From Candidatus Uhrbacteria bacterium (lineage in GTDB: Bacteria > Patescibacteriota > Patescibacteriia > UBA9934 > GWF2-40-263), in NCBI GenBank assembly GCA_018700535.1, contig JABITQ010000045.1:1-31296 (forward strand): DNA of 31,296 nt. Reading direction: 5' to 3'. This document shows, piece after piece, positions 13,958 to 21,260 of this stretch. Both the position numbers and the translations under genes were made by a program. Position 1 is the stretch's first letter. The number at the start of each line of letters is the position of its first letter. The notes under the pieces were generated by a model. It had not been told where the DNA came from. It was given only the letters and a program-made list of their open reading frames with translations, and ran no database searches.

Positions 13958-15121
13958 ATGGGTAGAGATAGTAGTAGGCGTGATACCGGTGAGATGGGTC
14001 ATGAAGAACGGATGGTTGGTTTTGGGCGAACATTTGAAAAACTTGCACCTCCTGAATTTGGAGATTTCTATCACGGTCTTACAGATGGTCAGCGTCGTGT
14101 GATGAACGAGGCTGTTTTCGCAGCTCATGCAAGACGTGGCAGCAGTGCTAAGGACTTGATGGCAAGCGTTGCATGGCTTGAAGAGATTGGTGTCTTGAAG
14201 GCGGCTTTTTCAGATGATCTGCAGCTGAAGTCAGAAAAATGGAATAATGACGAGTTGATGACGATTGGAGATGCAGTGGGCAAAATACTTCCAGAGAGAT
14301 TTTTACCCGAGCATATTCAAGTGATCTATGAGCTTGAAAGAAATAAAGAGGAGGCGGAGCATCCGGTTCCGGGCATGCAGTCTTTGTTTCATGGCACTAC
14401 CGACAAGAACTTGTTGCGTATTTTAAAAACAGGATTTCAAAAAGCTGAAGAACATCAGAGAACACAAGTGGGTACAGGTAGTTTTGAAAAGAGCCTTGGA
14501 TTGAATGGTGTCTTTACTACGTGCGGGGTTGTTTATGAGACATTCGATGTTCGGCACACAAACAATTTAGATAGCGTATCCGTTTTTGTTTTCCCTGAAG
14601 ATGCAATAAATAAACCACATAATGTTGTTATCAGTGTTGAGACGAGCCTTGGTTTGGTTTATGAAATGGGTTTAAATGATCGATTGTCTGACATAGATGA
14701 CGTGATGGCTGACGAGCTAGCAAAACGTGACAAGGTTTTGCGTGCAGCATTGTCGACTGTGGTTAGTTTGGTTAATGAATATCTTGTTCCACCTGAGCGA
14801 TTGGTGGCTTCAAGTGTGCCAGAGGTTTGTTTGGATGTGGATGAGATGGATGATCCAGACATGCTTGTTGTTGGCGAGGATGCCGGATGGTATTTTGATG
14901 AGGTAGATAAGTTTCAACCTGAGCTCGCAAAAACAATGTCGATTGTTACGTTAGAACAGATCAGACTCGCACTTGATTCTTTGAGTAAACAGCAGGTTGA
15001 GGACGAGCCAGAGTTTCCGCCGGAAGTAGATATTATAGAAAAGTTTGTTTATCATGTGCGTGTTGGGAACTTGGATGTGTCTGACTGGAAGTATGTTCCA
15101 GATGCTGAGGGGGAGGAATAA
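13958..15121 (+). CDS. Possible ADP-ribosyltransferase-fold protein, 387 aa
   Basis: Residues 1-135 are helical and charged and of unknown role. At 143-160 the sequence SLFHGTTDKNLLRILKTGF matches the opening of ADP-ribosyltransferase-like folds, where an H-G-T (145-147) contacts NAD. GVFTT (184-188) fits the next strand. The third catalytic residue, usually a glutamate near the end of the fold, cannot be placed with confidence. The acidic C-terminal 100 residues have no motif I know. If real, it could modify a protein, nucleic acid or small molecule. It has no signal peptide, no visible immunity gene and no Shine-Dalgarno. Confidence 0.55.
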   Translation: MGRDSSRRDTGEMGHEERMVGFGRTFEKLAPPEFGDFYHGLTDGQRRVMNEAVFAAHARRGSSAKDLMASVAWLEEIGVLKAAFSDDLQLKSEKWNNDELMTIGDAVGKILPERFLPEHIQVIYELERNKEEAEHPVPGMQSLFHGTTDKNLLRILKTGFQKAEEHQRTQVGTGSFEKSLGLNGVFTTCGVVYETFDVRHTNNLDSVSVFVFPEDAINKPHNVVISVETSLGLVYEMGLNDRLSDIDDVMADELAKRDKVLRAALSTVVSLVNEYLVPPERLVASSVPEVCLDVDEMDDPDMLVVGEDAGWYFDEVDKFQPELAKTMSIVTLEQIRLALDSLSKQQVEDEPEFPPEVDIIEKFVYHVRVGNLDVSDWKYVPDAEGEE

Positions 15122-15134
15122 GAAAACTTTGTTG

Positions 15135-15168
15135 AAGACCTTGCTCCATTTGGTGCGGGGTCTTTTGT
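15135..15168 (+). terminator. Terminator, shared family copy 2
   Basis: AAGACCTTGCTCC pairs with GGTGCGGGGTCTT around ATTT, with a run of T after. Same family as the hairpins at 13843 and 16832. Confidence 0.8.
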
Positions 15169-15182
15169 TTTAGAAGATGTGA

Positions 15183-15230
15183 CTGTAGGGAACCTAGGAC
15201 CCTACATGTAGGGTCCTAGGTTCCCTACAG
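15183..15230. repeat. Perfect 48-bp palindrome
   Basis: The 24 bases at 15183-15206 are the exact reverse complement of 15207-15230. Each half also carries TGTAGGG and CCCTACA at its ends, so it can form one long hairpin or two short ones. No T-run follows. It sits between the convergent genes' terminators. Confidence 0.95.
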
Positions 15231-15239
15231 GTTGGTAAC

Positions 15240-15286
15240 AAAAAAGCCGCCCTTTCATTTACACACAGAGTGTTGATGGGGCGGCA
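15240..15286 (-). terminator. Terminator of the 15299-16003 gene
   Basis: On the minus strand GCCGCCC pairs with GGGCGGC across a long loop, followed by TTTTTTG. Confidence 0.75.
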
Positions 15287-15298
15287 CGGGCGTTCGTC

Positions 15299-16003
15299 TT
15301 AGTTGTGATCTGCTGCTTGCGCAATCAGCTCAGCACCAAAGACTTCGTCTAGCAGAGCGCGTTGTGAATCATCGAGCTCAGGTTTTTGCTTGAAAAACGC
15401 GCTGAGTTCTTTGAGTTGGTCGACTTCATGAGCTGCTGCGTATCGTCGCAGGTATATAAGCGTTTGTCTGACACGTACCCCCGGATTGCTTTTGAGTAGT
15501 CCGAGTAGTATGTCCAGTTTGTGAAACGCGAGAGGTGGGTGGTGGTTTCGAAGTCCTGCGAAGCCTACGAGTGCGTGTTGCTCGTTGCTCATCAGTTCGA
15601 GCCAGAACTCCAGGTTTTGTTTATGGCGATGCCCGAGCGTGCTTTCAGTATGCTCGATGCCAAGCAGAGCTGTGAGTGCAATGGTCTCAGCATCGGTAAC
15701 AGAAAGATGTTCTGGGTGCTCCTTGAGATACCCGAATGCCTTTATGGTCACATCCCAAGCGGCTTGGGAGCCGATCGTGTGTATGAGACCTAGGCAGCGA
15801 ATGAGTCTGTTGTGGTCTTCTGTGTCCATTGCGAGATTCGTCTTGGCGACAAGGAGCTCTGTCACTTCAACAGGTCTTCCCAACACATCAAACCTTGCAG
15901 CAATCCATGAGTCAGTGGTGTGCCCGCTTCTGCTAGGAAGTAGACCTTGAGCCTCGAAACCGCTACTGATCCATGTTCTCATGACGTTCAAAAGTTGTTG
16001 CAC
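15299..16003 (-). CDS. Helical-repeat orphan protein, 234 aa
   Basis: The chosen start is the GTG at 16003, with GGAG 5 nt upstream; the frame is open further to 16072, but that reaches into the promoter. The whole product is predicted helical by its pattern of leucines and charges (NRLIRCLGLIHTIG, AAWDVTIKAFGYLKEH, KLDILLGLLKSNPGVRVRQT), similar to HEAT/ARM-type helical repeats. Such folds usually bind protein partners. It has no signal peptide, membrane segment or catalytic motif. It is divergent from the 16179 orphan gene, with promoters back to back. Confidence 0.65.
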   Translation of the reverse strand: MQQLLNVMRTWISSGFEAQGLLPSRSGHTTDSWIAARFDVLGRPVEVTELLVAKTNLAMDTEDHNRLIRCLGLIHTIGSQAAWDVTIKAFGYLKEHPEHLSVTDAETIALTALLGIEHTESTLGHRHKQNLEFWLELMSNEQHALVGFAGLRNHHPPLAFHKLDILLGLLKSNPGVRVRQTLIYLRRYAAAHEVDQLKELSAFFKQKPELDDSQRALLDEVFGAELIAQAADHN

Positions 16004-16042
16004 GACGACTCCATTATTTGTTGGTTCATGTTGAGCTAGTTG

Positions 16043-16072
16043 TTTATAGCATATTGTTATGGATAAAGTCAT
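16043..16072 (-). promoter_or_regulatory. Promoter of the helical-repeat gene
   Basis: Minus-strand ATGACT (16067-16072), 18-nt spacer, TATAAA (16043-16048). The -35 is imperfect. Confidence 0.5.
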
Positions 16073-16094
16073 CTTAGCTTTGTTGTACTCATTA

Positions 16095-16123
16095 TTGACA
16101 CAGCTTCGTTTTCAGGATAAATT
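16095..16123 (+). promoter_or_regulatory. Promoter of the 16179 orphan gene
   Basis: TTGACA (16095-16100), 17-nt spacer, TAAATT (16118-16123). The leader is about 49 nt. Confidence 0.7.
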
Positions 16124-16178
16124 CGTTTGTTCTTTCAAACCTGGGATTGTTGTCCCTTCAACGCCTTAGGAGGCAATG

Positions 16179-16814
16179 ATGAGTGTTGTGACTGTAGGTG
16201 GTAGGCAATCTGCTCTTCGGAGAAGAATGGCTGAGGAGTGGTTGGCTTGGGAGATGTACTGGGTTGGAATGGGCTCTCCGCCATTACTTGTAATGAAACG
16301 ATTGCTCAGGTTGAGGCGAGCGGTCATGGGTGGAGAAGACTTTTTCAAGAACCACATTCGCGCTGGTGGCCTCGATCTCGGGGTTGAGGGTTGCTGTGAT
16401 TGTGAACGACCTGTTACTGACAGTGAGGCTTGGGATCTGTATGGTCAGCTTGTTGATCATGATGATTTCAACCGACTTCGCGATGTGTACAATCGAACTC
16501 CATGGGGAAGCGAGGCTCGCTCGAGGATTCGTGGGATCGTCATTGAGAAGTTTCCTGAGTGCATGGGGAGTCTGGATGCAAGTGATGCGACTGCATGGTT
16601 GCATGCAAACCACGAGCGCTACAACACTTCTGTGAGACACATCATCAGTGAGCTGTTTGGTCTTCAGCGTTTGCGCAAACTTCTCGTGAGGGACCTTGCC
16701 TTTGAAAGGCATGAGCGTGGAGTGGAGCAGGGAGATCTTCTTTCAAAGGGTCGCTCTCGTGATCTCATCAACAACTTCATTGACACCGACAACTGGTGTC
16801 AGCGCACGCACTGA
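16179..16814 (+). CDS. Orphan family protein, 211 aa (paralogue 2)
   Basis: This is the second member of the family described at 13187, with the same order of blocks: EEWLAWEMY, PPLLVM, GGE, HIRAGGLDLG, CDCERP, AWDLYGQLVDHDDFNRLRDV, AWLHANHERYNTSV, FGLQRLRKLLVRDLAF and DTDNWC at the end. AGGAGG lies 5 nt before the ATG at 16179; an ATG at 16176 would be only 2 nt from it. Identity with paralogue 1 is clearly below half over much of the length, so the duplication is old or the copies arrived separately. Single-gene unit with a matching terminator. Function unknown. Confidence 0.75.
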   Translation: MSVVTVGGRQSALRRRMAEEWLAWEMYWVGMGSPPLLVMKRLLRLRRAVMGGEDFFKNHIRAGGLDLGVEGCCDCERPVTDSEAWDLYGQLVDHDDFNRLRDVYNRTPWGSEARSRIRGIVIEKFPECMGSLDASDATAWLHANHERYNTSVRHIISELFGLQRLRKLLVRDLAFERHERGVEQGDLLSKGRSRDLINNFIDTDNWCQRTH

Positions 16815-16831
16815 CCTCGTACCAACCCTGG

Positions 16832-16868
16832 AGACTCTGTCCCAGTTTGGTGCGGGGTTTTCTATTTG
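16832..16868 (+). terminator. Terminator, shared family copy 3
   Basis: AGACTCTGTCCCA pairs with TGGTGCGGGGTTTT around GTT. Stem bases differ from copy 1 but pairing is kept by G-U exchanges. Confidence 0.8.
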
Positions 16869-16929
16869 CATGATTCGTTATGAAAACAGTGTTCTGCGTG
16901 ATAGGCTATATAAAATTAAAGAAACATTT

Positions 16930-17142
16930 ATGAATACAATAGATAGCAATGGAGGAGAGCTTAAGGATGGAGACACTGTGCAGGTTGTTAAGGATTTGAA
17001 GGTGCGGGGGTCTAGCATGGTTTTGAAGCAAGGGACTGTTGTGAAAAAGATTCGCCTTACAGATAATCCTGAAGAGGTGGAGGGGAAGGTGAATGGGACA
17101 AAGATGGTGTTGAAGACTTGTTTTATCAAAAAGCGAAAGTAA
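16930..17142 (+). CDS. PhnA (YjdM) C-terminal-domain protein, 70 aa
   Basis: The short product matches the C-terminal domain of PhnA/YjdM-type proteins: DSNGGELKDGDTVQVVKDLK, VRGSSMVLKQGTVVKKIRL, TDNPEEVEGKVNGTKMVLKT. Full-length relatives have an N-terminal zinc ribbon of about 40 residues, which is absent here. The upstream frame to 16696 passes through the terminator of the previous gene and encodes no cysteine pair. The name comes from alkylphosphonate operons, but the biochemical role of the family is unclear. The gene is followed after one base by the 17144 gene, so they form an operon. Confidence 0.8.
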   Translation: MNTIDSNGGELKDGDTVQVVKDLKVRGSSMVLKQGTVVKKIRLTDNPEEVEGKVNGTKMVLKTCFIKKRK

Positions 17143-17143
17143 T

Positions 17144-18082
17144 ATGACAGACACAGAAAAAAACGAAGTTGGGCCTGAAGGAGAGGTAGAGGTTCTTGAG
17201 GGTGGGGAGCTGGCTCAGGCTGAACTCCAACTAGTTCAAGAGGCTGTAAGTTTTCAGACTTTGAAAGATCAGCTTGAAGAAAGTTTGAGTGCGCGCGGAG
17301 TTGAAGAGGGTGAGTTGGCTGAGCGTGTTGAAAAGGCTCTTACGGAGAAAGACAGAATGGTTTTGAAAGATGTGCAGGAATATTTATCTAAGCGTGATGA
17401 GCGTGGTGTGGAGCGCGGTGGTGTTGATAATGTTGCAAGTCGACTTACTCGGTCCTTAGAGAGGGTTCAGAGGGCAGTGAGCGATTTGAGAATGATCAAG
17501 CTGTCGCTCGATGCTCATGATGAGGCTCGGGTGCGATTGAATCTTGTTCGAGATACATATAATGCGGAAGGTCCGCAAGACATTAGCTCGGAAATGCGCA
17601 AGCTTGAAAAACAGATAACAGCTTTGCGTGCTTCTCAATCGGGGATTAGGTCGCTTTTTGGTCGTCTTGTTGGAGACGAGACTCAGACAAAGATCAAATC
17701 ACTAGAGTCAGATCTTGCTGCATTGGCAGCTGAGAGATATAAAGCAATCGATAGCAGAACAGTTTCAACACAAGATATCAAAGATGCTGAGGAAAAGTTT
17801 CTTGATACTCGTCATGTAGCTGGTGGAATTGATGGGATCAAGGATGCTAGAAAGCGTGCTGCGGATATCGAGGTTTCAATCGGAGAATTAAAACAGGAGA
17901 GTTCAGCGCTTGAAGATGAGGTAAAGACAGATGGATTTGCTGCGTTAGAGACACACTTTGAATTTTATAACAGCAGGCAGGAGTTTCCGTCTGAAATCAA
18001 GCGATCGAATCGTGAGGAGGTGGTTGAGTTTTTGAATGGCATGATCGATGTGGCAAAGGCTCGTGGGGTGTTGGGAGAGTAG
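17144..18082 (+). CDS. Coiled-coil protein, 312 aa, unknown function
   Basis: The ATG follows the PhnA-domain stop by one base, so translation is probably coupled. The sequence is rich in E, K, R, L and A with long heptad-like stretches (around 85-135, 155-175, 190-215 and 245-280) and two glycine breaks. There is no signal peptide, membrane segment or catalytic motif. It could be a structural or scaffolding protein. No family is recognised. The gene ends in a bidirectional terminator shared with glutaredoxin. Confidence 0.65.
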   Translation: MTDTEKNEVGPEGEVEVLEGGELAQAELQLVQEAVSFQTLKDQLEESLSARGVEEGELAERVEKALTEKDRMVLKDVQEYLSKRDERGVERGGVDNVASRLTRSLERVQRAVSDLRMIKLSLDAHDEARVRLNLVRDTYNAEGPQDISSEMRKLEKQITALRASQSGIRSLFGRLVGDETQTKIKSLESDLAALAAERYKAIDSRTVSTQDIKDAEEKFLDTRHVAGGIDGIKDARKRAADIEVSIGELKQESSALEDEVKTDGFAALETHFEFYNSRQEFPSEIKRSNREEVVEFLNGMIDVAKARGVLGE

Positions 18083-18101
18083 AGTTAAATTTGAGATTTA
18101 T

Positions 18102-18132
18102 AAAACCACCAGTGTTTAGCTGGTGGTTTTTG
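18102..18132. terminator. Bidirectional terminator between coiled-coil gene and glutaredoxin
   Basis: AAACCACCAG pairs with CTGGTGGTTT around a 7-nt loop, with an A-run before and T-run after. It lies 3 nt from the glutaredoxin stop. Confidence 0.85.
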
Positions 18133-18135
18133 TTT

Positions 18136-18387
18136 CTACGAAAGTTTGCTGGTTAGCTCGCCTGAGGTGTGCAGCTTGTAGAGATCATCGTACCCTCCAA
18201 CAAAATCTTCGCCGATAAAGATCATTGGTACGGTTTTCCAATTATGCTTTTCAACGAGAGATGCTGTGAGCTCGGGATCTACTGAGAGGTCTTGTTCTTT
18301 GAAAGGAATATCGAGTGAGCTTAGAAGCTGTTTTGCCCTAACGCAGTAGGGGCAAAAGGCAGATGTGTAAACGATGACGTTTTTCAT
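18136..18387 (-). CDS. Glutaredoxin (dithiol, CPYC type)
   Basis: The 83-residue protein has the full glutaredoxin layout: VIVYTSAFCPYCVRAKQLL with the CPYC site (residues 12-15), TVPMIFIGEDF with the cis-proline, and GGYDDLYKLH for glutathione contact. It reduces disulphides and glutathione mixed disulphides in the cytosol. It could support ribonucleotide reductase or work with the other redox genes in this window (SodB, MsrA, thioredoxin-like lipoprotein). No Shine-Dalgarno is seen; a TATAAT lies about 35 nt upstream of the ATG. Confidence 0.93.
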   Translation of the reverse strand: MKNVIVYTSAFCPYCVRAKQLLSSLDIPFKEQDLSVDPELTASLVEKHNWKTVPMIFIGEDFVGGYDDLYKLHTSGELTSKLS

Positions 18388-18472
18388 ATGTGTAGAGGTG
18401 ATTCGATCAATGTAATAGCATTATAGTAAAGCATTAAGCAAATATTGCTAGACCCTAGGAATAATCAAAACA

Positions 18473-18501
18473 TTGACGTACCATTGAGTGGTTATTAGTA
18501 T
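18473..18501 (+). promoter_or_regulatory. Promoter of the HI0933-type flavoprotein gene
   Basis: TTGACG (18473-18478), 17-nt spacer, TAGTAT (18496-18501). The -10 ends 6 nt before the ATG, so the mRNA is probably leaderless. Confidence 0.75.
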
Positions 18502-18507
18502 CAATGC

Positions 18508-19758
18508 ATGAAAAATAAGACTTACGACATTATTGTAATCGGTGGAGGGCCTTCTGGGATGATGGCTGCTGGGCGGGCTGGTGAGCTTGGGGCCAAGGTT
18601 CTTTTGATTGAGAAGAATGATCGTCTTGGGAAGAAGTTGAGTATTACTGGCGGGCGCCGATGCAATATTACGAATGCTGAGTTTGATAATCGAATCTTTT
18701 TAGATAATTTCCCTGAGTCGAAGCAGTTTCTGTTTTCACCATTCTCGCAGTTCAACGTTGAGAGCACATTCGAGTTCTTTCAAGGTCGCGGGTTGCCGTT
18801 GATTGTTGAAGACCGTAAGCGTGCGTTCCCGAAGTCTGAGAAGGCTGAGGATGTGTGCAATGTTTTAATCGACTATGTTGAAGAGAGTTTTAATGTAGAT
18901 GTTCAGCTAAGCACGTCTGTGAAGTCGTTTATTGTTGAAGAGGGAGAGATCAAAGGGGTGCACACACCCTCGGGAGATTTCTTTGCAAAGAAGTTTGTTC
19001 TTGCGACTGGCGGATTGGCTGCTCCGGAGACTGGGTCTACAGGAGAGGGGCTCTCGATGCTTGCGACGATTGGTCATGCTGTGAAGGATCCAGACCCAAA
19101 CCTTGCTCCGTTGAAGACGAATACCAAATGGGTTCATGGGTTGTCTGGGGCATCTGTTGATGACATGACGCTGCGCTACCTTCAGGATGGCAAGATTAAG
19201 TTGAAGGTTCGTGGACGATTGTTGTTTACGCACTTTGGAATCTCTGGGCCATTGGTTATCAATTCTGCGCATGAGGTTAAGAAGTTGCTGAAGACAGGGG
19301 CGCTGATTGCATCTGTAGACTTGTTTCCAGATGACGACTTTGGGAGCCTTGATAAGCGCCTGCTAGATTTGTTTGAGACACAAAAGAACAAACAGCTGAA
19401 GACAGCTATGAAGGAGTTGCTGCAAAAGAAATTAAGCGAGACTGTTTTGCGATTGGTGGATGAGAGCATTGTTGATGTGCCTGTGCATTCAGTCACAAAG
19501 GATCAACGCAAGTTGCTTGTGCGCACAATGAAAGATTTACAGTTTCCGATTACTGGAACCATGGGGTTTGAGTGGTCGATTGTGGCTGATGGGGGTGTGG
19601 ATCCGAAAGAGGTGGATTTTAAAACGATGCGTTCAAGATTGTTTAGCAATCTTTATTTGATTGGTGACACGATTGATATCAACCGACCGTCTGGTGGATT
19701 CTCTCTACAGCTCTGTTGGACAATGGGGTGGATTGCGGGGTCTGATGCTGCAGAATAA
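18508..19758 (+). CDS. HI0933/YhiN-type FAD-dependent oxidoreductase
   Basis: The 416-residue protein opens with a dinucleotide-binding motif (IIVIGGGPSGMMAAGRAGEL) and the family signature KLSITGGRRCNITNAE. Later it has FVLATGGLAAPETGSTG, the acidic FAD/substrate region and the C-terminal GFEWSIVADGGVDPKEVD and IDINRPSGGFSLQLCWTMG. HI0933-type proteins are conserved flavoproteins; the BaiN relative reduces bile-acid intermediates, but the general substrate is unknown. The length is normal. The phosphatase-like gene follows after 12 nt and may be co-transcribed. Confidence 0.92.
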   Translation: MKNKTYDIIVIGGGPSGMMAAGRAGELGAKVLLIEKNDRLGKKLSITGGRRCNITNAEFDNRIFLDNFPESKQFLFSPFSQFNVESTFEFFQGRGLPLIVEDRKRAFPKSEKAEDVCNVLIDYVEESFNVDVQLSTSVKSFIVEEGEIKGVHTPSGDFFAKKFVLATGGLAAPETGSTGEGLSMLATIGHAVKDPDPNLAPLKTNTKWVHGLSGASVDDMTLRYLQDGKIKLKVRGRLLFTHFGISGPLVINSAHEVKKLLKTGALIASVDLFPDDDFGSLDKRLLDLFETQKNKQLKTAMKELLQKKLSETVLRLVDESIVDVPVHSVTKDQRKLLVRTMKDLQFPITGTMGFEWSIVADGGVDPKEVDFKTMRSRLFSNLYLIGDTIDINRPSGGFSLQLCWTMGWIAGSDAAE

Positions 19759-19770
19759 GTTTGTAATATT

Positions 19771-20130
19771 ATGGGTATGAAGATTTTAACCATGTGCGCT
19801 TTTGGTAAAAACCGATCGCGGTACTTAGCGGAGTATTTAGAAAAGAAAGGTTATGACACCGACTTTGCTGGTGTGTGTCAGGATCATGACGAAGTGCAGG
19901 AGAAGATTGATGTTGCTGATGTGATTATTGCGGTGCATCCTGATATCAAGGAGCAGTTGCAGCTTTGGTACGACGTAAAGCAAAAAATGATTATCGGTTT
20001 GAATGTTGAGGATAGGCCAGAGGTTGTGTTGCCTGAAGGGAAGACGTTGGATGGGGAAGCGTGGGGGGATTTTCAAGAGAAAGAGGTGTATCCAAAATTG
20101 ATTAAGGATATTGAGGAGAGGTTGAAGTAA
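19771..20130 (+). CDS. Predicted low-molecular-weight tyrosine-phosphatase-like protein (COG4551 type)
   Basis: The 119-residue product has MKILTMCAFGKNRSRYLAEYL, a C-x5-R loop (C9 to R15) placed after the first strand as in low-molecular-weight protein tyrosine phosphatases. The rest is shorter than in classic members, and a general-acid aspartate is not obvious, though D-rich regions exist (IDVADVIIAVHPDIK). It may dephosphorylate proteins or act as a sulphur/arsenate-type reductase relative. It lies 12 nt after the flavoprotein gene. The ATG at 19777 is an equally possible start. Confidence 0.7.
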   Translation: MGMKILTMCAFGKNRSRYLAEYLEKKGYDTDFAGVCQDHDEVQEKIDVADVIIAVHPDIKEQLQLWYDVKQKMIIGLNVEDRPEVVLPEGKTLDGEAWGDFQEKEVYPKLIKDIEERLK

Positions 20131-20136
20131 ATCGAC

Positions 20137-20172
20137 AAAAGCCCCTGTCACCATTGACAAAGGGCTTTTTTT
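20137..20172 (+). terminator. Terminator overlapping the next promoter
   Basis: AAAAGCCCCTGTCA pairs with TGACAAAGGGCTTTT, followed by TTT. The TGACA of the right arm is also the -35 of the 20357 gene. Confidence 0.85.
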
Positions 20173-20182
20173 GTAGTAGTTT
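20154..20182 (+). promoter_or_regulatory. Promoter of the 20357 gene
   Basis: TTGACA (20154-20159), 17-nt spacer, TAGTTT (20177-20182). The leader is long, about 168 nt, with no other gene in it. Confidence 0.8.
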
Positions 20183-20356
20183 AATCATCTCTTCGGAGTG
20201 GTCTGGTGTTGTTATCAGGCTAATACAATGGGTGTTGACGGGGTATGGATGTAGTGCGGAAATGGATCCAATCTACGCGGCGCAAGCCAGTCTGTATCGC
20301 TGTAGCATTCAAACCAACGGTGGGAGCTTTCGGAGCTGCATCGTAGGAGTGTGAAC

Positions 20357-21139
20357 ATGAACATGCGACTTGTGGCTATGTCCGTAGTTGCTCTTGCAGT
20401 GAGTCTGCTGCTTTGCAAAACAATGAACAAGTATGGTTCGCAGGAGGAGATCTGGGCTTCCGGATTCATCTTTGCGACCGTTGCAATCATTTGCATAGTC
20501 CTCATCATTTTCGAAGACAAGCAGATTGCCAGAGTAGCGAAGCTTCGTGAGGCCTGTGCCAAGTTGCTTTACCGTGTTGATGCAAGCATCAAGATGTCTC
20601 GCGAGATTTGTGAGGACAGCGGTAATCCTGCCGTCGAGCGCTTCTATGTACGTTCGGAGTCGTACCAGACTTGGATCAAAGACTGGTCTGAAAATAGTCG
20701 TTTGAGGAATCTTGCCGGCGATGAGGAGTTGGCAGCCTGGATGACGAAGTCTGCAGCGCTTTCCGTAGAGTCTGTGAGAAAAATCAGATCTCAGTTTATT
20801 GTTCGGCACGACATGCTGATCAATACGTTGGAGCTCGTGCTCGACCAGACGGCTCTGATGGAGGCTTCGCGAATTCAAAAGCTGAACCTGACTCGAGTGA
20901 CAGTGCGTGCAGCTCGGTTTGCGCTTGTTCGTCAGGTGATCGCTATCGCTGGTGCAGCATTCGACAAGTCAGGTCGATTTTCGCAGTATCTGGAGAGTCA
21001 TGGTAGTCGTGCAGCTCTTCGTGATGTGGTGACAGAGGATATGTCCAGCATCATGGAAGGAAAGAAACCTTGGCGCGATGAGTTGCTGAGGTACGCCCTC
21101 GGACAAAACTCTCAGGGCTCCGACCAGGCATCTGCCTAG
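20357..21139 (+). CDS. Membrane-anchored orphan protein, 260 aa
   Basis: AGGAG lies 7 nt before the ATG at 20357; GTG (20351) and ATG (20363) are other in-frame choices. Two hydrophobic segments lie at the N-terminus (LVAMSVVALAVSLLLC, then FIFATVAIICIVLIIF), so the small loop between them faces one side and the large helical domain the other. The domain (about 58-250) has coiled-coil-like patches and many arginines (VTVRAARFALVRQVIAIAG). No catalytic motif is seen. The family is unknown. It is a single-gene unit with its own promoter, long leader and terminator. Confidence 0.7.
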   Translation: MNMRLVAMSVVALAVSLLLCKTMNKYGSQEEIWASGFIFATVAIICIVLIIFEDKQIARVAKLREACAKLLYRVDASIKMSREICEDSGNPAVERFYVRSESYQTWIKDWSENSRLRNLAGDEELAAWMTKSAALSVESVRKIRSQFIVRHDMLINTLELVLDQTALMEASRIQKLNLTRVTVRAARFALVRQVIAIAGAAFDKSGRFSQYLESHGSRAALRDVVTEDMSSIMEGKKPWRDELLRYALGQNSQGSDQASA

Positions 21140-21166
21140 TCACCCTACGACCGCATTTCAGTAAGA

Positions 21167-21212
21167 GGCCGCCCCCTGGGCGATCAAGCTCTTCTGGGGT
21201 GCGGCTTTTTGT
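21167..21212 (+). terminator. Terminator of the 20357 gene
   Basis: GCCGCCCCC pairs with GGGGTGCGGC across a long loop, followed by TTTTTG. Confidence 0.8.
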
Positions 21213-21224
21213 TTTGTATCAATC

Positions 21225-21254
21225 AAAAAAGCCCGATCTTTCGATCTGGCTTTA
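21225..21254 (-). terminator. Terminator of rlmN
   Basis: On the minus strand AAAGCCAGATC pairs with GATCGGGCTTT around GAAA, followed by TTT. Confidence 0.85.
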
Positions 21255-21260
21255 TCCTTG

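Noticed and set aside
15183..15230. 48-bp palindrome as a terminator
   Set aside because: No T-run on either side, and both neighbouring genes already have terminators.
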